Counted from the first letter of the stretch, positions 44,632 to 57,306 are shown. The stretch: DNA of 64,000 nt from Sympetrum striolatum (GCA_947579665.1 OX388347.1:39626943-39690942); one strand, 5' to 3'. Notes: generated by a model from the sequence alone, not told the origin. Made by a program: numbers and translations.

Positions 44632-44690
44632 AATCCACATTGCGGGGAATACCCACAGAGAAGGGGGTTGAAAAAAACCGCGAAAACATA
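44632..44690 (-). repeat. Retroelement 3' stem-loop block, copy 7
   Basis: It reads tgcggggaatacccacagag, then aagggggttgaaaaaaaccg, then cg. The outer stem is gcgg (44642-44645) with ccgc (44678-44681). The copy at 21281 has gcagg with cctgc in the same place. Confidence 0.5.
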
Positions 44691-45414
44691 GTAAAATATT
44701 ACAATATAGTGTAAAAGAAATGGCTAACAAAAATAATTTAAAAACGGAACTAAGAGGTATAATCTAAGGTGTACTATATTAGAAAGATTAAGAGTTACCT
44801 CAAAGTGTTGATATGCGAGGAGCTTCGTTTACCAAGGTTTAAAATTGCATGCAACCGCAGGCGGAGTGATGATATTTTATCCAAGGCGGCGGTTGAATTT
44901 CCCTACTAAATGTAAGCAGCTTACCCGGTTGTCGACCTCTGTGCTCTCTCGTTTCTTTTTAGACTTCTATAATCTATGAACTAGGGAAAGCCTTTCTCCG
45001 AGTCAAGGTGGGCTTTTTCTTTTTTCCCTGCCGTGAGCAGTAGGCCTTTTTCTTGGAAACAACATTCCTTTTTTCCCTTTCTCCGCTTAATACGAGATTT
45101 CGCTCCGGTGCAATCATTAGGCCAACTTGAGGCGATAAAGAGATGGAGTGATTGAGATAGCAGGGGTATAATGGCGGAGGGGAGATATGCGGGCTAAGGA
45201 ATGAGATGGAGAAATGCTTACAAGGAATGGAGCATGAAAAGGGAGGGTGAAAGCGAGGAACCTTCTGAAAGGAGAAAGGCGTCGAAATTCTAAGAAAGAG
45301 TTATGGAAGGAGATGCGAGTTTCATTTTGGGAGGTTAGAGTTATTCGCTAATGTTCATTCACATTTCATTATTTATAGCTTTTAGACTATCGTTAGGTTA
45401 CCGTCCCAATTATT

Positions 45415-45565
45415 GTTATATCTAGAACACAATATTGGCATACAAATATGCCAACAAGTCTGAATTTATACAGCAAATCACTCTAATAAACATACACCCC
45501 AAGCGTTATCTAGAACACAAAATAAACATACAGATATAACAGCAAGCCTTGATTCATGCAACATC
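45415..45565 (+). repeat. Local duplication, ~88-bp period
   Basis: gttatatctagaacacaata (45415) and gttatctagaacacaaaata (45505) begin two decayed copies, continuing with aacatacagatataacagca-like text. The first copy contains a perfect 8-bp stem, ttggcata, loop caaa, tatgccaa (45435-45454). Confidence 0.6.
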
Positions 45566-46185
45566 CACCTGGTACCCACTTCAATACACATAGACTCCTG
45601 AAATCCCGTAAACACAGTTACTCCATAGTTTTCATCGTTTCTTTGCTAACACAATTATCATGTTTTCAAATTGTCCATTATTGCACTTACAATTTACAAA
45701 AATACGAAAATCACCTTAATTTAGTTTTTTCATTATAAACTCCAACATTTAGTACATCTTAACTACTATTTTTCGATGTTTAATAATAAATTTCACTTTC
45801 TTATTATTCATTAATTAATAAATATTTGGAGGTAATGCCTTTTCTTGATTTCACTGATAAATCGGTTTTATTTTACGGATACGATGTATCTTATTCAGAA
45901 CAAACTATATCTTCTGATTAGGATATAACTACGATAACTAAATTAGATAAATCGCTCTCTGAATATAAATGGACTTGGCTGAAGAAGATGTTAAAGGAGA
46001 AACTCCAAATGAATGAATATTTCAGTTTATACTGCCTACTACGATATCTATTTATAATTAAGTGTCGTTATTAATCGTAAATAATTATCTGCACTATTCT
46101 TCCTTCGTTCGATCTACCTATAAAATGAGAGTAGATTATCTTCCGTATGTTGTATTTAAATTATGTGAGAGCTTATGAGATATTT

Positions 46186-46275
46186 ATGTATTTTATTTAT
46201 TTTCCTTTTTGTATATTATATCACATGTAATAGGGTAGTATTACCTGTTTGTGATGAATAAATTATTATTATTAA
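46186..46275 (+). repeat. Retroelement tail subfamily B, (TTA)n, copy 2
   Basis: It ends gtatattatatcacatgtaa, tagggtagtattacctgttt, gtgatgaataaattattatt. It is the opposite-strand partner of 37272-37375. AATAAA-like text followed by TTA repeats fits a retroposed 3' end. Confidence 0.8.
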
Positions 46276-46289
46276 ATTGAAGACAGACC

Positions 46290-49200
46290 AATCAACGGTG
46301 TTAATTCAGATGTACTGAGACCACCATACTCAAAAATGCATAATTATCAAGAGACAGAGAGAAAATTAATTTAAATATTCAATGTTTTTATAAAGGGGTG
46401 CACAGGCGATAAATATCTAATGGTTTTATGGCTAAAGATTGACCATAAAAATAAAAAAATAAGACCCCTGCAAGCATTCCTTTCCTAGATTACCAGGGTG
46501 ATATTATTCAGCAATAGGAATAGAAGCCGAAAGGCAATATATACTGGAGTCAATCATAATTGCTGTCGTTCTGTGAAGCCTTCATACTTTTCATTCTTAA
46601 ACCTTGGCCTTGATTTCCAATCATAGAGCCGTTGGCTGAGATTGGGTTGAGTATACCCCTAAGTGTTTCTATATCAATAGTATCGAGTTATGGAATCAGA
46701 TAGAGGTAGAGAGTGAGGACTCTGGGGCAATCATTACGGCAAAAACCACTTAGTTCTCTCTATACAAACACTAGGGAGAGAGAACTGGAATGGGATTATT
46801 GATAAGCTATCAAGTAAACGTGGAAAAGATGAAAGATTGAGAATAAATATTGTAAGCGTAAGGAAAAAGATTGCATACGGGTTGCAAAGCAAAACTCAGC
46901 GTCCACCGTGTTTCATTGAAAACTGCGAGCTTGAGATATTGAGTTTCTAAAATATGTACGTTTTATAAGTAACATCTCAGTTGGCTGTGGTATCTAACAT
47001 TTCGTTGACCCGAGAACTTTAGAGGAGAAGATGTTTCTTTTTCTGTTTTTACTAGTCATTGAAATGCTCTATCTCGAATGTTTCGTTGCTATTACTTTTG
47101 TTAACAATGAAAAATTCAAGGATTGCTTTCTTTTATTAAGGGTACTTTGGAAAGAGAAAGAGGATCAAGCCAAGATCGTACATTTTTTCTTGAGCATGAA
47201 TATTAGAACGGTATTTATTTTGCTAAGCTTGAGAACACGAAACTTTATTTGCACAACTGAAATTCATTGACTTTTTGCGGTGTACAAATTTAATTTCCCG
47301 GAAGGATATGTTATACATTAACCCAGTCTTCTGAATGTTTCTCTCCAGACTGTCCATCTGCACCGTATTGTAGCTCGGAGTTATTTTTCCCCCTTTTCAT
47401 AGGGGTACATTGTTTCCTTTTGATTTTTGATATAGGAGAATAGAAGACTTTCGCAATTTCAATTAATGTTAAAACCCAACGAAACGATTGGTGAAATTAG
47501 AAGACCAAGGACATATATCAGTTTTTATATCTTGCACGTATATTTCAAACTGTGGATTGAAGTATATTTTTCAATCTTTCATGTAGGATTCAGTGCTTTT
47601 CAGACGCATCATATGCGTGAATTCTTCACGAAATTTCCTCCAGATCTAATAATCACAGGCCGATTGCAGAATCGGTCATCGAAACGTTGACCGGCAATTA
47701 TTCGGCATGATTAGACTCCATTGAAGACGTGAAACATAATCCTTCTTCATTCCCAATAAATCCACATCGCATCAGCTATTGTTTATTTACTGATATGCTA
47801 CGGGGATAGCTGCAGATTTGAATTTCCGAATTAATCGAAGACGAGATAATGCGTCTGGTGCAGAGGATAACGGGATGATTAGTAGGAAATCCTGGGATGA
47901 AATGCTGAAGCTGTATTGATGTATATTGAATCTAAAAATTACGTACGAGGTTATTGGAAGAGAGGCCTACTCGGGCTAAACCTCACCTAATAAAGGGACA
48001 ATATGTAGTAATTATGCATAGGTAGGATTAAAATTTTGGATGGAATAAGGTTCCTTATTTTTCTAAACAGGTTTCCTATTTTTCGAGAAACGTAATTTTA
48101 ACGATTGAATTACAGAAGAATTCTGTTACATTTTTTAATGAAAGTATTCAACAGAAACAGAAACAGATTTGTGATTATTTTTGCGGTTAGAAAGGGTTAG
48201 AAAACGGATATTCATAAGATTGCTGAAAAGATTTAACCCTTAATGAATCGGTTGCTATTTCAATTCTCCTCCTTAATTGCGGTAGTTACTTCAATTCTTT
48301 GAAGGATTTGTGGAACTCGATACATGATTTGTGACAACTGATATCAGCAATGCAATAGTATATCAAATTTGTCTTCTCGGCTCGGAAGGCGAAGAAAGAA
48401 AAATGAAGTTTTATAGAGTATGGGGGAGGAGACCAATCAAAGGTGGATAGGTTAAAATAGTCATCTGTAATCTCAGAAACGTACATTATCTTCCTAGAAA
48501 AATCAGCCTCTCTTAAATCTGTGATGCCACTTGCGATATACTGCTTTTCTTACATTATAGAACCCAAGGAACTTAATATCGTTATACGGGGTTGATAGGA
48601 GGTTAGGAGTCAATTGGAAGTGAATGTAAAAATCAAGATTAAAATTTACTCATTTAGTATTCAAGTAAACAAGTAAAGAGGGATATCACACTTGGCAACG
48701 CAAGTTTAAATGATACTGATTTCTCGCGGAGCTCTAGGGAAAAAATGAGCATCTTCGAGTTTACAGATGGATCATTTTAATCTACTCAACTTTGATATTT
48801 CTCTCTCCCCATCTACTAAAGACATCCTCCTTATGCCATTAAAAACTTAATTTTTCTTGCTCCGCCTTTTCAGCTGCGATGATAAAGTTGATAGACGATA
48901 TAAATTATTAATTGAGTATCACATTTCTCGAAAACCCCCGTTAGTAGCATCTATTACTGTCATATGGGAAAATACCAATTAATTGCTGTGATTCATCAGG
49001 CGTGGTCGCTCGCCACAATCGATAGGGAACTGAAATCTTAGAAATGGATGACGCACGCTTCCGATCCTTGCGGAGATTCCCTTTGTCCTCCAGTGGGGGA
49101 TCCTGGCTGCTCTTCCGTGGGAATGCTTTGCGAAATATGCTTGAGGAGAGACCTTCGCTTCTTTACCCTCTCTCTCTATTGATGTCAGCATAATAGTTCT

Positions 49201-51200
49201 GAAAGAGGTTTAACTTCAAGAACTTTCTCCTCGTCATCTATCAAAATGGAGATGCATAAATATTGAGGTGCGACTTCGTTTGAAAGATACTCTTTATTTG
49301 CATCAATGTTTCCTATTGAGCATTCTCTTGGTATGTGATTGATGCTGAATGTTTGTTTTCCCCGAGTGGAAGAGTATTTGCCAGGGAAACTGATGTGATT
49401 GAAAGTTCTAGTCTGGATCTGAGAATAGAGGGTCCTAAAAATAAGAAAAGAGCTATTGCTAAAAATAAGAATTAGGAAGAACTTAGTAATTTCCAACTTC
49501 CATCGCGAAATAAAAAGGTTTTGTAGAAATTAGTCACTCTTTATATAATGATACATTTCTCACTTTTTGTATAATGTCGTTACACAAATTTCGGCTTTTT
49601 ATGATAGTTTTTGGAACTATTGCTGTTTTAATTTTACACAACTATCTTTCACCTCCATATTTATCAGTTTTGGCGGAGAAGAGATTTGAATGCATAACGG
49701 AATGCTCTTGTTTCTCAGATTTCACATGCACGTTAAATATGAGTGAATATGGTTTCAAGGATTGATTAAAAAAGTGAATTTATAATACCAAAATCCTCTC
49801 AAATAAAGTTGGGCCTAATTTCAACAATATTACTTATCGTTCCTGATAGTACTCAGAAATATGGGTATTTTGGGACTATTCTATATTAGCGGATTCATTT
49901 CAAATTTCAATTACTAGTAATGTGTGGGCATCCAAATGGGCTTTCAGTATCTGTTACGAGCTTTTTTTCGCATATTTTTTATTACTACCCTATATAACCG
50001 AAATGAATGGGACATACATGATATGCATGCAAAATTTGCACTAAACCGTTTTTACGAAAAAGAGAATGAGTTTTAGGATGAGAATAAAAACTGAAATTCC
50101 CAGCTACAAACCACAGTGAATCGTGCCCCTTATTTATGAATATGCGATATGAGAAATTTTTATGGCGTTCACTAAGCAGCTTGAATTATTTTAGGCGAGT
50201 ATTATTCGAAATTTCAAATCCCTGTAATTAAAGATTTTTGCTTTTTAATTCCAAATTCTCTTCACATTCCGAGCCTTCATTAATTAATTTTTACTGAAGC
50301 CTTCTTTGCTAGATAATTCTTCAAAATAAATCATGAAATAAGAGATGAAATATTCTGTTATTTTGTATTAGGGCGTTTCATTACCTATCGTTTTAGAGAT
50401 ATCGAATATGAATGAATTAAAGCACATTTTATGTTGTGTGTTTTTTACTTTCCGTAACTCTTATCTTATGGCGTTTTTTGTTACTTTTATCTCCCGCAAA
50501 TAAAAGTAGAATAGACTTTCTTTTTAATCCATTTCAAAAAATATTTTTTATTTTTATCTATCATGATCTATGTGAGTTTTTCCAGCTACGGTTTAATTAA
50601 CCAATATTTATCTCCACAATTCCCTACCTACCACCGTTCGGCGTGCAGCAGAAATATATAAATACCAACCAACTAATTCTTTAGCTTGTTATTACCGCGT
50701 ATTGTTGGCAGAAATAATCCACTTGCAATACGACAATTTATTTAGCATCTATTTCTCTTAAGGGATACCGGTTTTACATCGTCCGCAAATGTACATACTT
50801 TCCCTGAATTTACCAATCAATCGCAGCCTAGCTTCTCATCTCATTTCTTTAAATGATTCCCAACCAGCGACTGAAAGTAACATTAGTTTTACTCTTTTAT
50901 CGGAGCATGGTCTAATAAACCTCGCCTTAGGCTATTTGTAATTCATAAAAAACAGTCGATAAAGGTCTACATGCGTATTTTCTGAGTATTTTGCTGTACG
51001 TTTTACTATTAAGCTCATGATTTTTTCATCTTTTAGTTATTGCTATCGGTAGGTTTGCGTAGGGTTTTCACATCCCCCTTCTTCGTGGATGTTTTCTTGC
51101 AGTGGATACATTTTTTCCTAAGAATCACTTAGGTATTTTATGTCTACAGTTCTTCTCATAAGGAAAAGGGTTAGGGTAGCTTTGCTCATAAGGGCGTGCA
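46290..51200. other. AT-rich stretch without recognised genes
   Basis: Nearly 5 kb shows no family repeat that I can identify. The frame at 49574-49765 (63 codons) begins with a hydrophobic, signal-peptide-like N-terminus followed by CITECSCF and FTC. It is the only slightly suggestive small frame, and no splice or promoter support is visible. Confidence 0.45.
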
Positions 51201-51208
51201 CCAAGGTC

Positions 51209-51287
51209 CCAAGGAAAACTGGGCTTGAAAAATCCCTGATTCGATTCCCGGCCCCGTCGGTCTTTTTTCAAGTCCATTTTTCCTTGG
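51209..51287. repeat. 24-bp-arm hairpin with B-box in the loop
   Basis: The arm 51209-51232 (ccaaggaaaactgggcttga then aaaa) pairs with 51264-51287 at 22 of 24 positions. The 31-nt loop holds ctgattcgattcccggcccc, a pol III B-box-like stretch. A possible A-box lies before the left arm (gctcataagggcg). Confidence 0.65.
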
Positions 51288-51340
51288 GGATTCTCCTCAT
51301 TTTTTTCTTATACTACCTCTTTAATTATGGTATAATCTAT

Positions 51341-51413
51341 GACGATGGGTTGGATGGTAGATATGACTTTTGGTATCAATTTCGCTCAAATAAAGATAAT
51401 TTATTATTATTAT
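51341..51413 (+). repeat. Retroelement 3' tail family, copy 8
   Basis: It reads gacgatgggttggatggtag, atatgacttttggtatcaat, ttcgctcaaataaagataat, then TTATTATTATTATG. It is the same tail box as at 9220 and 35767. Confidence 0.65.
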
Positions 51414-51561
51414 GATTTACGAAATATTTGACCACTTCTATCACGTTTTATCTTAATAGTAGTTTTTATTTCACGGAAATAAAAAGGAGGCGATTTACCT
51501 TCTCGTTTATTTTATAAGCCTTATAGTTTTCATTTTAAGGATAAACTTAACATGGAAGATA

Positions 51562-51757
51562 TTGGAGGTTTTAAATCTCCAATAATCGTCTTTGTCGGCG
51601 TTCCTCGTCTCATTCACTCTATTTTGAAGAAAAAAAGAAAGGATTACCACACCTTTAAGAGATTTTTTTCTTTGATCCTTTCTCGTTTTCTTCGAATACC
51701 GGCGAATGAGATGAGAAACGCCGACAAAGACGGTTATTGGAGATGTTAAACCTCTAA
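51562..51757. mobile_element. Complete MITE with 54-bp terminal inverted repeats
   Basis: The left arm 51562-51615 starts ttggaggttttaaatctcca and the right arm 51704-51757 ends with the complement. The shared core gtctttgtcggcgtt is exact. The flanks are TA on both sides (51560-51561 and 51758-51759), consistent with a TA target duplication. The ~88-bp centre is A/T-rich and non-coding. A half copy lies at 15348-15440. A 259-codon minus-strand frame that crosses this element is spurious. Confidence 0.8.
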
Positions 51758-51899
51758 TAATCAATAAATGATACTTCATTGACAGCCGTGTTCCAAATCT
51801 TCTTTCGTTACATGGAAGATATTGTCTATTGCTTCGTAAACCGATATTTTCTCGACTGGGTAGATGATCGGATCGTCCAAAGCCATTGATATGAGCCGT

Positions 51900-52240
51900 G
51901 CGGTACTCGTTTACGAAGCTCTCATTCTCATAAAAGTAGGGAAAGCAGCGTGATAGACATTGTATGGAATCCACGAAAGAGAATAGATAGTCAGGAAGGA
52001 TAAACGGAGGTGCGAATGGGCGAGAGAAGGAGAGAAAGGGGAAAAGGGCAAAGCACGTGACGATGTGAGAGAGGATGGAGAGTGTTTTTGAAGTGCGTAT
52101 GAGGGCGTGGGAGGAGAGGGAGGAAACGGGAATGACGCGAGCAACAGCGGCCGAGCGGGAAGGAGGGGCTTCCCCACTTTTTTTACGTATTCCCCTATCG
52201 GAGATACTGCGCCTACGCGGGGAAGCACTACTTTTATCTC
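51900..52240. other. Purine-rich, CpG-containing patch
   Basis: G/A-rich on the plus strand with several CpGs (gcggccgagcgggaaggagg). It keeps frames open on both strands but matches no protein I know. Confidence 0.35.
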
Positions 52241-52502
52241 CCATTAAAATTTTCACGATTATGTCGCGCGGGATACATAAGATCAAGGGGAGATTAGTTC
52301 CGCGTATTGCCTACCACTTAGGATAATTCACTTGACTTGTAAAGGAAGAGAAGCTTATGTCTTTCTTCGCCGCAGTGTCTCTCTGACGTCACTTGAATCT
52401 TTTGGAAATGGCTATTCATGATCTCGTATACTTTATCCAGTCGTAATCCATACCATCTATTCCGTTACTTGCTCTCTATTATAGTGCTTCCCACCCCAAT
52501 GC

Positions 52503-52638
52503 TTATGTTAGTTGTAAGAAGAGACTTTAAAATCTCAAAATTCAAATCCAAGGGTTAGATGTCAGAAGAGACTTATATAAATAGACTTAAATCGTAATAT
52601 TGCCCAAATAAATATTGCTTTATTATTATTATTATCCA
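52503..52638 (+). repeat. Retroelement 3' tail family, copy 9
   Basis: The tail box is partly duplicated (gttagttgtaagaagagact and gggttagatgtcagaagaga). It ends attgcccaaataaatattgc then tttattattattattat. Confidence 0.65.
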
Positions 52639-54599
52639 TTTACCTTCTACGGATCACTTCTCTATCAATTCAAATGTTACGGACGCTATACTTCTGTCCA
52701 ATTGTTTAAGTCCAAACTGGAAAAACAACTATAGAATAAAATATTTTTGCAGTTTCTCAACGGATTCCTACCAAAAGAAGAACACTACCTAAAATTACTG
52801 CTCGTTTATAATTCAAAATCGCAAGAATTGTGGTTTATGAGATCAAATGTGAATGGAATTCATCGTTTTTACTGGAACCTATCTATTCTTCAAAAGGTCA
52901 TGAAGCCTTTAATTTTTATAGATGATTTAAGTTACGGAACAAACTCTTATATTCCGGTCCATTTAAAATTTTCTCATCTTCGCCTTTACAAGAAGTTAAT
53001 AAATGTAGGCATTTAAAACAACGGTGAGTAGGATGCATAAATAAAAAATGAAAAAAGATAGTATATGGAGTTTTGAAACTTCTATTCGTTTGAAAGTACG
53101 AAAAAAGAGTAATTTTTGCAATGACTGAAAAATTCACTCCTCCTGTCTTCAACTGTTTCTTCCCACGACAAATCCTTTCCTTTCAAGGAGATAGATGTCT
53201 AACTAAGATATCTTTGCTTGGAGGTGGTATCAGGATAACGGAACATGGGTCTATAAAACCACTTGTAGATTTTGGTAGTATTTACTGACACATGATCGCA
53301 ATAATAGTTGGATCTTCTGCGCCGTTTCATTACCAAGTGTACTTTGTAGAGGATCTGCATGCACGCTGCATTACCAATTTTCTGAGTCCAACTTGATAGA
53401 TCAATTCGAAACTTAAAATAGGATAAGTTTGATTTATTCATTGTAATTTTATTTGGTCAGGTTATTCTCCTTAGGCGTAATTTCTCAATATTTGTATGAC
53501 CATTGAAAATACGAAATAAATTGTGGCAGACTGGACTGTGAGGAAATCCATGGCAGGGAAATATAGAATATATATTGCACTTAACATGTTTCCTTCGAAT
53601 GAATTTAAAATCCATTTTTTTGTTTTAAATTGAAAATACCATTTATTGACAATAAATTCAGATGCATGAGAGTTGCTTAAATACATTTTACGGTCTCCAA
53701 AAATAAGAATTCAGTTTTATGAAATAAAAGTATAAAAGATACCGAAAGGAGGCTCATATAATTTTTACGACTTGTGATGAATTATTCTCCATTATTTCTA
53801 TGATAAAAATACACGATAAAAATTTAATGAGTAACTTACATTGTTTTGATTACCTAAATTTAGGAGATTATTCTTTTTGGCAGCAGAATTTACTGCAAAT
53901 GTGATTTATTCAAATTTCGGCACATAAGTAACAATCACTTCTGACGTTGGCAAGTACCTGGATCCGAGCCAGGCGTTGGGGGTGACCATGAAATATATTT
54001 TTTATTAAATTTGATTAAACATTTTGAGATTTGGAAGTCCTTCTTCTTTAAGGTTTGCCTAAATATTTTCTGACGAAAGAAATCTTTGATGACCATTTTT
54101 TAATGCCCACGAAAGTAATAGCTGTAATATTCATTGCTTCCGGTGAGCCAAATAGTTTGGAATGAAGTACCATTTAATTTTACCTCGTTAAATATATGTA
54201 TATATTTTTATTATATCGATTTAATCCACCCAATACAAAGAAGCTTCTCTCCGCTTTACTTTCAATTTCGTTCCTTTATCATTAATGACGCCGTATTTAC
54301 CCATTCATGAGTACACGTTAGCACCACAGGAGAAGTTTATGTTGTTTCGTCTACTCAGCTTAGTGAAGATGCAGAAGTCTTTGAAGCAGTATACGGATGT
54401 CGGACCTCTAAGAGGAAAGTGGTACGCCTAGCAAAGCTTTGTGGGGACAAAGGGAAAGCAAGACTCTCTTAGTTACTTTTCGTTGTAAGCTATACACTCC
54501 CTTTTCATCCTAAACCAATCAGTTCATATCTTTAGTGGTGTTATGTTGTTAGCTTCCAGGATTACTCTCATAGCTTGGGCTAATATTTTTATAAAAATA
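52639..54599. other. AT-rich non-coding stretch
   Basis: An 89-codon frame at 52747-53016 has no recognised motif. On the minus strand, 53905-53985 (ttacttatgtgccgaaattt; ggctcggatcc) is a very decayed possible SINE copy. Confidence 0.4.
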
Positions 54600-54990
54600 T
54601 AATTAATGGACCAAATAGTACCGTATAAACTCGTCTGTAAGCCGAATTTTTCAGTACTTTTTTATATTAAAAAAGCCCCCCTCGGCTTATAGTAGAGTGC
54701 GTCCCATTTACCTATTTTCCGGTGGAAAAAGTATGCCGTAGTCGGAAATCGGCTTGTAAATTCTTCACTTGCTCAATTAACAATTCTTTTTCAATTTTCT
54801 CCTACAAACCTACAGATGACTCAATTCCTGTATTATTATTGCTATCTATTTTTATTTTGAAATTAACAATTTCCTACAATACTCTTGTACTTGAGTTAAT
54901 TAGTTTTCCCATTTTTGCGACATAATTAGGTGCTTCGACTTATACTCGAATCTCGAAATCGAATTAAACTCGAAAAGTTTAGAAAAGCAC
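54600..54990. repeat. Old dispersed repeat, 'cggcttat' type
   Basis: The segment contains three versions of a GCTTATA-like motif (ctgtaagccg, cggcttatagtagag, cgacttatactcga). It also holds a piece at 54769-54875 (ttgctcaattaaca and tttttattttgaaa) that recurs at 62054-62150. I do not recognise the element class. Confidence 0.45.
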
Positions 54991-55308
54991 TGCACTCTAA
55001 TTGACGTGAACGCAAAAATTCTTGAGATAATACTTGGAAAAATATACAAGTAGAATTTGTAACTGCCCCTTTTGCGGGGTTTCAGTTTCTTAATATATAT
55101 TATTGATTATATGGAATTGAAGAGTCTTTTTCACTTATTAGTGATGTCTGAGCGCCAAGCATACTTTCAGAGTGAAAGTTGTTAAAAATAGGAGTAAAAT
55201 GAGAGTAAATTACCAAAAAAAACTTATTCGTGTAAAATATTCGTCCGATCCGTGATATATATTTAAAAAAATATACAAAAAATTGATTTTAAAGAGAATG
55301 CATCATTG

Positions 55309-55372
55309 AATATTTACCGAGAGAAATTTCTAGCCAAATTTATTGCACCTACCTTTTCACTTCGAGTTCTTG
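55309..55372 (+). repeat. Ancient duplication, copy A
   Basis: tgaatatttaccgagagaaa, ttctagccaaatttattgca and cctaccttttcacttc align with 56414-56477 at roughly 75%. Confidence 0.5.
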
Positions 55373-55923
55373 ATTCCATTTCATCATGATCTCCAAATAT
55401 GTATAATAGAGATAAACAAAAGAGTTGGAAGATCCTTTAAATCTTATCCGAAGTCACTTTCTTTAAATATTCTGTTCGAAACAGAAGAATGTATTTTCCA
55501 AATTTAGAATCCTTCCGCAAATCTTACAATTAGAAACAACAGAAAAATACACTGTTGATCCTACGATATCTATAATATTCCTCTAGTAATAAAATACTTC
55601 ATAAAAATCTTAAGATGATCAATAATTTACTATATCTTATTTCAACTCCTGATTTAATAAACTTTGGCCATTATAATCCAAAGAAGGTAAATTTTATGAT
55701 TATTCACTACATAATCAATTAATTAGTACGTTCAACGGTAACGAATCAAGAAGCACTTGAAGGAACTGAAGAAGAAAAATTTATTTACTGAAGGAAAATA
55801 AAATACTGGTTGATAGATTTATCACGAAAATAATTCTGGGCATAAAATTATTGGCCAGTCTTAACTTGGTGAATTTCATAGAAACCTACTAAAAAGAAAA
55901 ATACTCTAAAACTTCTACAGTAC

Positions 55924-55987
55924 ATATTTCTGTCGACCAGCATCATCAACGTGTTGATATTGTCATGCTACCGGTCGTCAGAAATAT
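55924..55987. repeat. Imperfect inverted repeat
   Basis: atatttctgtcgaccagcat (55924-55943) is mirrored by atgctaccggtcgtcagaaa then tat (55965-55987), and an inner stem atcaac and gttgat lies between them. Confidence 0.5.
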
Positions 55988-56413
55988 CTATTGTGGAAGG
56001 TACGATGTGTTTTACTTTTAAGATGAATACTGGATATTTTAGAAATGTTTATAAATGAAATAAAACCGACCTCTTTCGCCATTTTCATTTATTGTCCATT
56101 TGATTTAATTTGTTGAACAATAATGCAGAAAAATATAGTAATATTGTTTTTTAATAATAATATACTTGTAAATATTTATAACCTCTTACAAAAGTATAAT
56201 TTACAATAAAGGAATATTGTTATCCATTAAATTTCATATCACTACTAGCTAAGCCATTACACCTTATCAGCACAGATACATTTCTGTCAAATAATCCATT
56301 TTCACATAGGAAAACTAACTTAATCCATACAATTTACAAACTTTAACTACTAAAGTTTATTTTTAGTTCTATTTGTGAAAGAATAATAGTTTAGCCAAAG
56401 GGGGTTACGCGAA

Positions 56414-56477
56414 TGAATATTTATCGCCCGAAATTTCTAGCCAAATTATTTCCTCCTATCTTCACTTGGGGCTCCTG
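56414..56477 (+). repeat. Ancient duplication, copy B
   Basis: tgaatatttatcgcccgaaa then tttctagccaaattatttcc is the counterpart of 55309-55372. Confidence 0.5.
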
Positions 56478-56479
56478 TC

Positions 56480-57306
56480 GCAAGCCATCACAGGCAGCGA
56501 TCAGGCGATGAGATGAATCAATCTTCGGCTATTAAATTCCAATTTAGGCCAGTCACAATCCATCTTGCAGGGCTGCCACTTCGCTAATACAAATCCCAGA
56601 TCAATATACTAATTTTAGCCAAAGTTTATGGAGATGAGTTCCGATTCGCTTGAGCCTTTATGGTAATTCCCGCGGAGATCCCGGCGATAAGTAGGTAAAA
56701 ATGGTTCACTCAGTATGCAAATGTTGTTTAGTCTTCCCTCCCGTAATTAGAATGTTGCGGAGGGCGCGGTCGCTGCATGAAAGCGTGAAGCTGATTATTC
56801 GCGCTTCGACAATCACTGCCGAACGCTGCCGAAACCATATTCGTCGCTGTACGCACTATATTTGGAAAATTGATTTCTCTCTTTATATAGAAAATCGCTT
56901 TTCCCGATAGATTATTTCTTCCCTAAATTTGGGTATGGAAAAAAATGCATGTGGAGGGATAAGGGGGTCTAAGGTTGGATATCTATTTTGATAAGCCCTG
57001 AGTATGTCTTTATGGCGTTCCTAATATAACCTATTACTGTCTTATACCTATGAGATTAGATATGGCGAGTATCATTAGGAGATTCTGGCCAAAGTAGGGA
57101 TCACTTGTACAAGAAGTAAGAAAAAAAAAATTCAACTTCATTTCCATCATTTGTAGGATCACTTGCCAAGAGCCCATGAAGGAAAGTTTACTTCGATGGA
57201 ATTCTAGGATATATTTAAACTGATGAACATCTTTTAGCGATAATCGGTGGAGTTTCATTATAGAAGAATCTTTACTCTCAACACTTGTGCAAAATTCACA
57301 AGATAA
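56480..57306. other. Non-coding stretch with CpG-rich patch
   Basis: Positions 56640-56850 are CpG-richer (ttgcggagggcgcggtcgct) and include an octamer-like atgcaaat. A regulatory role is possible but unsupported. Confidence 0.3.

Noticed and set aside
49574..49765. Possible 63-residue secreted Cys-containing peptide
   Set aside because: A hydrophobic N-terminus and four cysteines are weak evidence in AT-rich DNA. No promoter, splice or homology support is visible.
51551..51824. catggaagatattg direct repeat around the MITE as a target duplication
   Set aside because: The left copy overlaps the first bases of the MITE and the right copy lies 54 bp beyond its end, so it cannot be its target duplication.
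51507..52286. 259-codon minus-strand frame as a gene
   Set aside because: It crosses a complete MITE (51562-51757) and a purine-rich tract, and its sequence shows no known motif.
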